Assembly (NCBI RefSeq): GCF_000003605.2
Contig: NW_003114956.1
Location: forward strand, 148,171-158,404
Direction: 5' to 3'
Length of the DNA stretch: 10,234 bases
Origin: Saccoglossus kowalevskii
Lineage: Eukaryota > Hemichordata > Enteropneusta > Harrimaniidae
Below, in pieces: positions 1 through 7,334 of the stretch; the stretch's first letter is position 1, and each line of letters starts with the position of its first letter. Made by a program: the position numbers and the translations under genes. The notes below the pieces were generated by a model that was not told where the DNA came from, searched no databases, and saw nothing but the letters and a program-made list of their open reading frames with translations.

Positions 1-361
1 ACAAATGAATGCTTGACTTGCTGTGACTTACTAACTTTCATGAACTGAACTGCTATACTAACCAGGGAAATTGTACTTTGACATGTTATGTCAGGATAAT
101 GATAAAATTCGAGATATTTGTAACTTCATCCTGATTAATGTTTCAATTCTGCTGATTAAAGAGTTGCACTGATAAGCAGGCTTCTTGATAGATTTCAGGG
201 CTCATTGGAAAAAAAATGGAATTTAGAAAAAAAGCATGATTTATAAAAAAATGTTTCAGATAAGGATTCCTGCAACCTGGATCTTGAGTGAAGGACTACT
301 GAAAACACCATGCTATATTTGCGTGAAAAAATCACAAACGTTTTTGAAACATTAAAAATTT
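1..361. other. AT-rich non-coding stretch, nothing recognised
   Basis: No coding signal, RNA gene or repeat array was seen here. A short minus-strand open frame crosses 195-410, but its translation is a low-complexity mix rich in Ser, Phe and Lys, resembles no domain I recognise, and overlaps the decayed element that starts near 362. I treat it as chance. Confidence 0.6.
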
Positions 362-605
362 CACTGTAAGCCGTTTTCACTACTCCATGTAGTAGTTGTT
401 GTGATTTCACGATATTGATGTAGACAAAATGTCACTTAATGTCACTTAATTTTCACTCCTACAAAATTATGTAATTTTCAATGATTCACATATTTAACAA
501 AAATTGGTCCTCACGATGAGCAAAATAGCAACTTTCTCTGTAAATCCTTGGATGTCTTATCAATTCTGTAAAATTCTTTTCACAGAAAATTTTATGATTT
601 ACAGT
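362..605 (+). mobile_element. Decayed miniature inverted-repeat element (TACTGTAAAACC family)
   Basis: The left end reads ACTGTAAGCCGTTTTCAC, followed about 30 bases later by ATTTCACGATATTGATG. The sequence at 5010-5058 has the same order of motifs: ACTGTAAAACC, TTTTCAC, ATTTCAC, then TTTTGATG. This shared order is the main evidence that both are copies of one element. A possible right end at 596-605 reads GATTTACAGT, whose reverse complement starts ACTGTAAATC and so resembles the left end. That would give an element of about 243 bp. There is no coding capacity, as expected for a MITE mobilised in trans. The terminal match is short and the right boundary is uncertain. The repeated TTTCAC words may be decayed TTTCGC, consistent with loss of CpG by methylation, but that is inference. 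Confidence 0.35.
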
Positions 606-2337
606 TCTAAGATGAAATATACGAAATGAAAAAATCGTAGGATAATGTTTTTTTTGTTAAATTTTGTCAACTAGATTCAGTAGATGTGAATATGATTCTT
701 TCTTGGTCTTTGTGTAGAAAATAAACAATTTTTTCTTCTAGTTCAAATCTCAAATGCAGGGTGCCAAAGGCTAATCAGAATTTAATGAATTATTTTATGT
801 CGTTATGAACTTGGGATGATTGATTAGTGGATACACTGAATAGAAACAGTAAACTGAACTTTCAAAAATATGTCAGAGAACGATAAATATTGTATTTCAT
901 AGATTAATATGAAATCGTTCAAATATCACCATATGAATGAGGTAAGGGATTGACAAAGAAGTGCATTGTGGGAAAAAGTAATATCCCAATGGACTATGGT
1001 GAGAGGCTACAATTAAGCTACGTTAAAATTATCTTTGTATATTCATAACTATATGGAATCATGGTAGGAAACCGTGTAGCTTCACTACTGAAAACATATT
1101 TGAGTTCTAAATTTGTAAGAAAAATGAAAAGAACAATTAATGATTTCAGATCAATTTTCATTTTTCAATCATTAACGAATTTGTCGTAAGCAGTACAGAG
1201 CAAAGTTCATGAATCGGTCATCTAATTTTGTTGAGTCATTGATATTGGGATGTTGTTTTTTCATGGCTGTTGGGATGCAGTCACTTGATAGGAAAAAAGT
1301 AGTCATAGCATAGCTTTAATAAAAGCAACACATTTGGGAGTTATGATTTCAGTCTTAACGACTACATGTCACTACATTTGTTTATCAGTCTATCGAGACA
1401 TAGACATGTTATACTGAGTTCAAAATAAAGAATTCCAGTAGTCAAGTTCAGAACAAGCAACCCTAGCTATTGAAAAGGCAAGATATACTAATCCTAAACA
1501 CCATTGGAAGATAGAATTTGTGGTCAATCCTCACTTCAAGAAATAGAAGATGAAGTACACTTTCATGGAATGCCTCAAATATTTGTTGTCAGTAAGGTTT
1601 CTTATTAATATACAAACCAATCTCTAAAAATTCATTTATTGCAGAGCACAGATAGAAATATTATCAAATCTGTAGCAGAATTTCTACACAATGTTTTCTT
1701 AGTTAGAAATGAAAAACATATGTAATTTTTTCTACAATTGATCTTATTTCCTATTTCTTTTTTATCTTATTCTTCACTGATAGAAACATGTATATCTTAA
1801 GATGCAGTAAAGTTATTATTATATTGTGCATGCACGTATCGCAATACTTGTTATTAGCATGTAAGCTGTATTTAAGACTTTTAATAATAAACTGTGACTT
1901 TTTTTAGACTTGCTCTAGACATGTAATGATGATGTAATCTAGAGATGTTTCACAAATTAGATTCATATCTGCATGTATGCAGAATACTTAAAATGTTACA
2001 GTTGATGTACCGCCATGTTTAACATCAGCCTAATTATGCGTATACGTGTAGTGTTCTAAACCTGATTTATACATTTCTTGCCATGTTTTTATTCACAGCT
2101 TATTTTGAACAAAATATTTCATTTAGCATTTCATGGGAGCATATTTCTCTTGTGTTTCTTCTTCAGTTCTGGACACTCTTCGGATTTGATTTTTCTGTCC
2201 TGGTTTCTTGGATAACAAATTTCTGGATTTCATAAAAACCAGTTTACTAAGTGGTCTGAAAATCATATTTGTAATTGCTAAGTGGTCCATTCCATGGATT
2301 GTCTAATGGTTTATGTGTTTGGTATCTTTATTTTCTC
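606..2337. other. AT-rich non-coding stretch with two small palindromes
   Basis: No open frame, tandem array or RNA gene stands out in this 1.7 kb. Small features are a perfect 10-bp palindrome, GTGCATGCAC, at 1826-1835, and a pair of 7-bp inverted arms, CTCTAGA at 1913-1919 and TCTAGAG at 1938-1944, around an 18-base loop. Both are within the range expected by chance in this composition. The stretch could be intergenic or intronic. Confidence 0.5.
1913..1944. repeat. Short inverted repeat, CTCTAGA / TCTAGAG
   Basis: Seven-base arms flank an 18-base spacer in which ATGTAATG and ATGATGTAAT partly repeat. Each arm contains the palindrome TCTAGA, so the arms could pair with each other or simply be two copies of a palindromic word. 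No function is assigned. Confidence 0.35.
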
Positions 2338-2382
2338 ACGTGTGTGTGTGTGGGGGGGGGTGTGTGTGTGTGTGTGTGTGGG
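2338..2382 (+). repeat. Compound (TG)n-G9-(TG)n microsatellite
   Basis: An alternating AC/GT run leads into (TG)5, then T followed by nine G residues, then (TG)10 and GG. Alternating purine-pyrimidine TG tracts are known to favour Z-DNA, and an uninterrupted G9 is a slippage-prone homopolymer. The left edge forms CACGTG at 2337-2342. The tract is probably length-polymorphic, and its length here may also be affected by sequencing or assembly error. Confidence 0.95.
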
Positions 2383-2388
2383 TTTTAG

Positions 2389-2643
2389 CATCAGGCATGT
2401 ATGACCAGTAAGCAAATATTTCTGCCGACTTCCTGGGACTGGATTTCTGTGCTTCTGAGCAATATGCCAGGAATATGGAATTCAACAACAGGTGGGCAAT
2501 TACTGTTCAATTGCGCTAATGGATATTTGTTTCGCTTCCGCATTGCATGTACCGGTAATTCATTTAGTAATTCATCATGCATGTTTGTCTTTGTGTCTGC
2601 ACTTGGACTGAATCTTCATAATAAAATGAAATATTTGGAATAA
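2389..2643 (+). other. Weak candidate exon with an 80-codon open frame
   Basis: The frame is open from 2389, immediately after a TTTTAG trinucleotide context that could act as a splice acceptor. It has an ATG at 2401 and a stop at 2641-2643. AATAAA occurs at 2620-2625, inside the frame. Local GC is higher than in the flanks. The predicted peptide is rich in Ser, Asn, Phe and Cys (for example FSNSSCMFVFVSALGL) and matches no family I recognise. The upstream tract is TG-rich rather than a true polypyrimidine tract, which weakens the acceptor. An antisense frame at 2391-2582 is also open, suggesting both may be chance products of a locally GC-richer segment. It could instead be a relic of an unrecognised repeat. 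Confidence 0.15.
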
Positions 2644-2706
2644 GTTTATTTTTAAGTTTAGTTTTTAGACAGCGGAGTTAGTATACTCAAATTTGGCATA
2701 TACAGG

Positions 2707-2764
2707 TGGCAACCAAACATAGGTGTGCGCCTTGATGTTCCACAGACATGGTTCAATTCCTGGG
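2707..2764 (+). mobile_element. Degenerate tRNA-derived (SINE-like) RNA polymerase III promoter
   Basis: GGTTCAATTCC at 2750-2760 matches the tRNA B-box (T-arm) pattern GGTTCGANNCC at every position but one. TGGC at 2707-2710 begins a weak A-box, 43 bases upstream of the B-box, which is the spacing found in tRNA genes. The intervening GCGCCTTG (2727-2734) resembles the anticodon-arm region seen in tRNA-derived SINE heads. No complete cloverleaf can be drawn, so this is not a functional tRNA gene. The minisatellite begins immediately downstream. A chance B-box match is the main alternative. Confidence 0.35.
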
Positions 2765-3477
2765 ATGTACTTATAATAGAGAAAATACAGTACATGTACT
2801 TGTATTGGAGGAGTGCTTCTAATAGAAGAAATACAGTATTTTCAATTGTATTGGATGTGTACTTCTAATAGGGGAAATACAGTGTATCCAATTGTATTGG
2901 AGTGCTTCTAGTAGAGGAAATACGGTACATGTACTTGTATTGGAGTTGTGCTTCTAATAGAGGAATTATACTATACATGTTTGTATTAGAGGAGTGCTTC
3001 TTTAGAGGGAATACGGTATTTGCAATTGTATTGGAGCTGTGCTTCTGATAGAAAAGATACAGTACATGTATTTGTATTGGAGGAGTGCTACTTATAGAGG
3101 GAATACGGTATTTGCAATTGTATTGGAGCTGTGCTTCTGATAGAAAAGATACAGTACATGTATTTGTATTGGAGGAGTGCTACTTATAGAGGGAATATGA
3201 TATTCGGAATTTTATTGGTGGCGTGCTTCTAGTAGATTGGAGGTGTGCTAATAGAGGAAATATAGTATTTGTACTGGAGGAGTGTTTCAAATAGGAAATA
3301 CAGTTTTTGTTTTGGAGGAGTGTCGATAATAGACAAAATATGGTGTTTGTATTTGAAGAGTGCTGATAAAAGACAAAATACAATATTTGTATTGGAGTAG
3401 TGCTTCTAATTGAGGAAATACAGTACATGTATTTGTATTTGAGTTGTGATGGTAATAGACAAAATACTGTATTGAGT
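2758..3477 (+). repeat. 46-bp minisatellite, about 17 units in two length classes
   Basis: Units begin ATTGGAGGAGTGCTTCTAAT and continue with a GAGGAAATAC core, then a CAGTACATGTA-type segment ending TTGT. Unit starts can be placed at 2804, 2850, 2896, 2939, 2985, 3030, 3076, 3122, 3168, 3214, 3236, 3273, 3311, 3351, 3391 and 3437, preceded by a diverged first unit. Most units are 43-46 bp. One is cut to 22 bp (3214-3235), and those from 3236 to 3390 are 37-40 bp, lacking bases around the centre or the CATGTA segment. Some units end CATGTATTTGT and others TTTGCAATTGT, giving an alternating pattern in the middle of the array. A minus-strand open frame at 3180-3488 is only the translated repeat and is not a gene. 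Confidence 0.95.
3003..3197 (+). repeat. Exact 92-bp higher-order duplication inside the 46-bp array
   Basis: Bases 3003-3105 are identical to 3095-3197 at an offset of 92, which is two 46-bp units. The duplicated dimer pairs one unit ending CATGTATTTGT with one ending TTTGCAATTGT. Neighbouring units are clearly diverged, so this dimer duplicated more recently than the rest, by unequal exchange or replication slippage. Confidence 0.92.
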
Positions 3478-3871
3478 GGCTTCAACATATTACTTATAAA
3501 TGATAAATGATTTTATTACAACTTTTCTCTGTAGTTAAAATCAGACACAGGTGGTCACTAAACGCTAATTGATTTCACTTCACTTGTTATTTAAAGCATA
3601 ATGGAGCCACAAAACACTTAATTTTGTATAATTTCTCAATAATACTTGATTAATACTCATAGTTGGAGATACCCGGTAATAATTCATCAGTGATATTTAT
3701 TAATATTACATTTTCTCCCAGAATGATGTTGGAGTATAGTTTATGTAAACACACCGCTAAAATCAGTTTTGTTGCTTGGATTGAATGATGAAAAAGCAAA
3801 TAGACTTCAGGGATATACATTGTTGATTGCATCGTAAAAAAAATAGACAAATCTGATTGTACACAATGCAG
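3478..3871. other. AT-rich non-coding stretch, nothing recognised
   Basis: The segment follows the minisatellite. It holds only short minus-strand open frames with hydrophobic, Ile- and Cys-rich translations that resemble no family I know. A sequence at 3547-3563 resembles one just upstream of the minisatellite, starting at 2703. An eight-base A run occurs at 3836-3843. No gene is supported. Confidence 0.5.
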
Positions 3872-3954
3872 GAAATCAGAATTGTGTTATGCCCAAGGCA
3901 AAGTTCTTCAAAGGGTTTGACGAAAATGAATTTCACGATGATTATGAACATTAG
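3872..3954 (+). other. Candidate 3' terminal coding exon (weak)
   Basis: The frame is open from 3847 to a TAG at 3952-3954. Two possible splice acceptors precede or lie in it: TGCAG ending at 3871 and CAG ending at 3879. The tail of the translation, KAKFFKGFDENEFHDDYEH, is strongly charged and looks more protein-like than other short frames here. Its codons use G or C in the third position more often than the flanks would suggest. AATAAA follows at 3995-4000, about 40 bases after the stop. Against this, AT-rich DNA readily yields Lys, Phe, Asp and Glu codons, AATAAA is common here, and no upstream exon was found. I do not recognise the peptide. Confidence 0.15.
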
Positions 3955-3994
3955 AGTGTTTATTAATCATATTCTTTTAAATGTTGGATGATTT

Positions 3995-4000
3995 AATAAA
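3995..4000 (+). promoter_or_regulatory. Possible polyadenylation signal AATAAA
   Basis: This canonical hexamer lies about 40 bases after the stop of the candidate terminal exon. The same word is frequent across this AT-rich window, so it supports a transcript end only if that exon is real. Confidence 0.15.
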
Positions 4001-5009
4001 ATAACGGGATATAAAATGACAATACAATTACAATAAAATATTTTGTTGTAAGTTTATCTATATGTGAATGGAATATGATGTTTACTGCGATATAAAAACA
4101 CTATTAAAAGTAGATTGAAAGATAGCACTTTTCATGAATAATACACCTGGTGTTTGCTATTTATAGCACTTAGCTGTGCACTTGTCTAGGGTTCGTACAG
4201 TGCAATCGTGTTGTACTCCGCTCCAGGAAAATACTTTTTTATTTCTGCTCGGGAAATTAGAAAAGTGTTATATCTACCACTGAGAATTCATAACACCTTG
4301 TGTTAACCCCCCAAGCAAATTTTGTGGCAAGAAAAGCTGTGATTGCATCTTAGTTTCAGGTGTATTTGAATACTAGTAATGCTTGAAGACATAGCACATG
4401 CCAATTCTTATATTATTGCACTAATTAATAAACTAATCACGAATAACTTGTTTATTATATGACAATTAAAGGTGTTTCTAAAAGTAAAAAAAAAAAAATT
4501 CTTGAACTTACAGAATGCATGAATGTTGATGTATTCATAAATAGGTGACTAAGCATGCATGGAATATTAATTTAAATTAAAAAGATACCTTGATTAATTG
4601 CTACAACACATTGTCATGAAATATTATTTTATTTTACATCTTGTGAGATACATCTGATTATAAATACTCATCTGATCTAGTCAGGCAGCTTTGTAACCCA
4701 ACACTTATTACGGTCACCCTTGATAACAATAGTCGTTACATTATTAAATATATCAGACTTCTAAGATTGCCTTTTCCCATATGTTATTTTTGTTTTATTC
4801 CCTGTCACTTTATGGTCTAATAAAACAGTTCCTTTGACATGTTCACTCGTAAATATAAAACCAAATTTATTTCCAATTTAATGTTTGATAGAGTGCAAAT
4901 GAAAATGATCTGATTTAAATGTTATATTGCATCATGGGTAAAAATATAAATGTTCCACTCTGGTTGTATTGTGTTGAACAAGAGTTTATCAAAACACTTC
5001 TGTGGCATT
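4001..5009. other. AT-rich non-coding stretch with an A13 run
   Basis: No gene or array was found in this 1 kb. A run of 13 A residues occupies 4486-4498. It lacks an obvious flanking target-site duplication or SINE-like body, so I do not call it a retroposon tail. Several AATAAA-like words are present, as expected from composition. Confidence 0.5.
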
Positions 5010-5092
5010 TACTGTAAAACCATTATTTTCACTGACATTTAATTTCACTATTTTGATGTTTTGAGCATATTCACTGTGTTTTAATTTCCTGA
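5010..5092 (+). mobile_element. Left end of a decayed TACTGTAAAACC-family miniature element
   Basis: The segment starts TACTGTAAAACCATTATTTT, then has CACTGAC, AATTTCAC (5041-5048) and TTTTGATG (5051-5058), followed by TTCACTG and TTTTAATTTCC. The order of these words matches the decayed copy that starts near 362, which makes a shared origin likely. No matching right end reading TTTTACAGTA was found within the next 300 bases, so the copy is truncated or its right end has decayed. There is no coding capacity. Confidence 0.4.
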
Positions 5093-5523
5093 ATTTATGA
5101 AGAAAATAATGAGTTTGATTGTTATTTTATATATTCACGTAGATTTAATTATGTGGATTTTACTTATCAGTTCAAGTTTAAAGTTAATGAAGAAATTCTG
5201 TTTCCATGTGGTTACGAGTTCAAAAAAAAAGCCTAAAATAGCACTATAGAAGATGTGCATGTCTGGTCTTGACTACCAAAAATATAGTATTGGCGTCTTC
5301 AACCGTAATACACACAATAAAATAGAAAAGCATATTTTCCATAGTAATTGAATGTGTTTTAATTCATACTGCAATCTATGGCAATACAAACATTGTGTCA
5401 TGGTACTGTATTCCGTGTACAATGGTTTACCTGAATAGTACATTAGGCCAAATAAAATTAATACCCGGTAGTATGTTTCTTGGGTATGTAGGTAGGAATA
5501 TGAAAATTAATTAAACAAACAAA
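5093..5523. other. AT-rich non-coding stretch, nothing recognised
   Basis: Only homopolymer runs (for example A9 at 5222-5230) and AT-rich sequence are seen. A TACCCGGTA word at 5462-5470 also occurs at 3671-3679, but no longer shared sequence around the two copies was found. Confidence 0.5.
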
Positions 5524-5562
5524 TCATTCATTCATTCGTTCGTTCATTCATTCATTCATTCC
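5524..5562 (+). repeat. (TTCA)n / (TTCG)n tetranucleotide microsatellite
   Basis: About nine tandem tetranucleotides run TCAT-TCAT, with two central TTCG variants interrupting the TTCA register. The interruption would reduce slippage compared with a pure tract. The preceding AATTAATTAAACAAACAAAT is a simple AT-rich lead-in. Confidence 0.95.
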
Positions 5563-5584
5563 TCTTAGAGAACTTTCCTTTTTT

Positions 5585-5705
5585 TCGTGGGGATTACAGA
5601 TATAGTTCATCAGAACTAGTCGAGTCCGTAACCCCTGTATATATAATTTCATAGTTTAATCACACAAATCTGCAAATAAAGAAAGAAAGAGACATAAAAA
5701 AAATT
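5585..5705 (+). mobile_element. Possible 3' tail of a non-LTR retroposon
   Basis: A segment of more ordinary composition, including TCGAGTCCGTAACCCC (5619-5634), ends in TGCAAATAAAGAAAGAAAGA and an A-rich run. Simple (GAAA)n or A-rich tails following AATAAA are typical of LINE and SINE 3' ends. No upstream body, promoter box or target-site duplication was recognised, so this rests on tail style alone. A chance GAAA microsatellite is an equal alternative. Confidence 0.22.
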
Positions 5706-6609
5706 GTTCATATGTAAACTGCTTAAATGTTTGTGAAGTTCGAGAGTCAGCAGCCATTTTTTATATAATTGTGACCTAGTGTATATTTTAAAGTTCTAAC
5801 TGTGTTAGGAAATACATTTAATTGTGTTAATTTAGAATGACTTGTTTGAGTGATGTATAATATTGGGAAATTAGGGATGCAGGTAGTGGAGCATGTTTCT
5901 TTATGAAATGTCTGGTTGTTGCATAAAATTGTCTTACCTTATGCAAATTGCTATGAGAGAATTAGTTACTACATGTATACGGATGACACATGGAATATGT
6001 AATAACAGGACACGACACTCCCTAACCAGGTGGAGGTTTCACATCCTGACAAATACACCACACTTGAAATTCTACTTCCTTGAACAGATAAATCATTGTA
6101 TTGAATTAAAAAAAAAAAAGGACCAGTCCTTATTTTGTTGGTAGTAATTTATGTTGCTTGCCATCCCACACAGCTTTATGGTGCACGGTTCTTTCCCCTC
6201 AATTTGTTTGTTTAGACACACCTGAAAACTGTGATGCGTATTGGAATTTTTTTAAGGATGTACTATAATGAGCATCTTTCCATGGTTGTCATTAGTTTTC
6301 TCCTTTCTTTCTGTGTTTTAATTACTTCATGTATAGTAATACTTTTTGAAACTAAAGCAGACCTCTGGGCCCAGATCCTAAAACTTCAGAATATACCAGC
6401 CCTATCAACTGTATAATGACAAAGATTTTGTAGTTACAGAATTTCGCTTTGCGTCATGAAAATGGATATTAAAAGTCTATATCTGTCGTTACCAAAAATA
6501 ATATTGATAATTACTTTAATTTTTGGCCACCAACTTTCAGGCCCTATATTTTGACAAACTCCAGAAACATTCAGTGTTCTCCTCAAACAGAATTGTTTAT
6601 TAGGTGGCG
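5706..6609. other. Non-coding stretch with two short open frames, no gene supported
   Basis: Two plus-strand frames occur. The one at 5893-6144 (83 codons) has no recognisable motif and runs through an A12 tract at 6108-6119. The one at 6231-6416 (61 codons) has a hydrophobic run, VVISFLLSFCVLITSCIVIL, at about residues 19-38, followed by a more polar tail. That could be a membrane segment, but T-rich DNA produces such runs by chance and no splice or promoter context supports it. No array or RNA gene was seen. Confidence 0.45.
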
Positions 6610-6733
6610 TACTGTAAAATATTTTATTTCAGCTGGAATTAATTAACTTTCACTGAAAAGACTTTTCGGGTGTTTTGTACTGTAAAATATGGGAAAAAAG
6701 GTATAGTATAAAAGGTAAAGGTATTTTACAGTA
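6610..6733 (-). mobile_element. Miniature inverted-repeat element, internally deleted copy
   Basis: The left end TACTGTAAAATAT (6610-6622) and right end GTATTTTACAGTA (6721-6733) are inverted copies with 12 of 13 bases matching. A third direct copy of TACTGTAAAATAT lies inside at 6678-6690. The first 60 bases (TTATTTCAGCTGGAATTAAT, later CTGAAAAGACTTTT) match the reverse complement of the right part of the element at 9891-10094, and GTAAAATATGGGAAAAAAGG matches the reverse complement of that copy's centre (9970-9992). So this is the same family in opposite orientation, shortened from about 204 to 124 bp. If the terminal TA is a target-site duplication, the family would fit a Tc1/mariner-type MITE, but that is inference. 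It carries no transposase. Confidence 0.75.
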
Positions 6734-6820
6734 ATTTGAATGTCATTATCGCACCAATGTTCCATTATTTTTTTAGAAAATCTGTAGAAAGGTGAGTGGT
6801 GGGTGACACAGTTGGTGTTT

Positions 6821-6961
6821 GGGCCCACCCACTCAACCCCCCTACGTATGAACCCACCCACTCAACCCCCTACATATGGGCCCACCCACTCAACCCCCTA
6901 CATATGGGCCCACCCACTCAACCCCTTACGTTTGGGTCCACCTACTCAACTCCTTATGCAC
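6821..6961 (+). repeat. C-rich 28-bp minisatellite, five units
   Basis: Units start at 6821, 6850, 6878, 6906 and 6934. The first is 29 bp because of one extra C, and the rest are 28 bp. The core is GGGCCCACCCACTCAACCCC, followed by CTACATAT. Units 3 and 4 are near-identical, units 2 and 5 are diverged, and a degenerate C-rich tail (CACCCACACGCCCAACC) continues to about 6982. Upstream, GGTGAGTGGTGGGTG (6791-6805) resembles the unit in inverted orientation. Two overlapping plus-strand frames translate the array into Pro/Thr/His-rich repeats. Because 28 is not a multiple of three, the same peptide appears in shifting frames, which argues against coding. Confidence 0.95.
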
Positions 6962-6982
6962 ATGTACACCCACACGCCCAAC

Positions 6983-7261
6983 CAAAACGTGATCTAGAGC
7001 CAAATTTTCAGCTACACTTGAAACCATTGTTCGACAGCATATGAAGTGCAATGCAAAATCACCCACCCAATGTTTTCATGTGTTTTTCTCTGCAATCTAC
7101 TGTTGAGAGCCTCAGCTGTGTAGAAATTGTCACTTGCCATGAAGGCCATTAGTAGTAATACAATGTATTAGTGTTCTGTAAACCCACCATATATCCTCAT
7201 ATATGTCAGTTGTTGCACTTGTTTAGTACTCCAGTAATTATGTTTTTAGAAAAGCAACATT
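6983..7261. other. Non-coding stretch, nothing recognised
   Basis: Apart from CACCCACCCA at 7061-7070, which echoes the preceding minisatellite core, no repeat, RNA gene or coding signal was seen. Confidence 0.5.
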
Positions 7262-7334
7262 ATTTTTAATTTAACGGAAGTAGCTTTGAATCACGAAAAT
7301 TTATCTTGCGAAATTAGTTAATGTGGTTTTAGTA
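7262..7334 (-). mobile_element. Fragment of a TACTGTAAAACC-family element (weak)
   Basis: On the minus strand from 7334 the sequence reads TACTAAAACCACATTAACTA, then ATTTCGC and TTTTCGTGATTC. The order TACT, AAAACC, ATTA, ATTTCGC resembles the left end at 5010 (TACTGTAAAACCATTATTTT, then ATTTCAC), with GT missing after TACT. Here the TTTCGC words still hold their CpG, while the other copies have TTTCAC. No partner end was found on the far side. The match is short and gapped, so a chance resemblance is possible. Confidence 0.28.

Noticed and set aside
195-410. 71-codon minus-strand frame
   Set aside because: The translation is rich in Ser, Phe and Lys without motifs, and it overlaps the decayed inverted-repeat element starting near 362.
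3180-3488. 102-codon minus-strand open frame with Asn/Thr/Ile/Phe-rich repeats
   Set aside because: It is the translation of the 46-bp minisatellite. The unit length is not a multiple of three and units vary by indels, with no sign of frame maintenance.
3671-5470. TACCCGGTA word occurring at 3671-3679 and 5462-5470, with a similar TACCGGTA at 2549-2556
   Set aside because: The shared sequence does not extend clearly beyond the word, so no repeat family can be defined from this window.
6231-6416. 61-codon frame with a hydrophobic segment, as a small membrane protein
   Set aside because: T-rich DNA gives Phe, Leu, Ile and Val runs by chance. There is no splice, promoter or family support, and a stop lies just upstream in frame.
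6796-7044. Two overlapping plus-strand frames with Pro/Thr/His-rich repeats, resembling a proline-rich protein
   Set aside because: Both read the 28-bp array. The same peptide words appear in different frames because 28 is one more than a multiple of three, so there is no evidence of selection for one frame.
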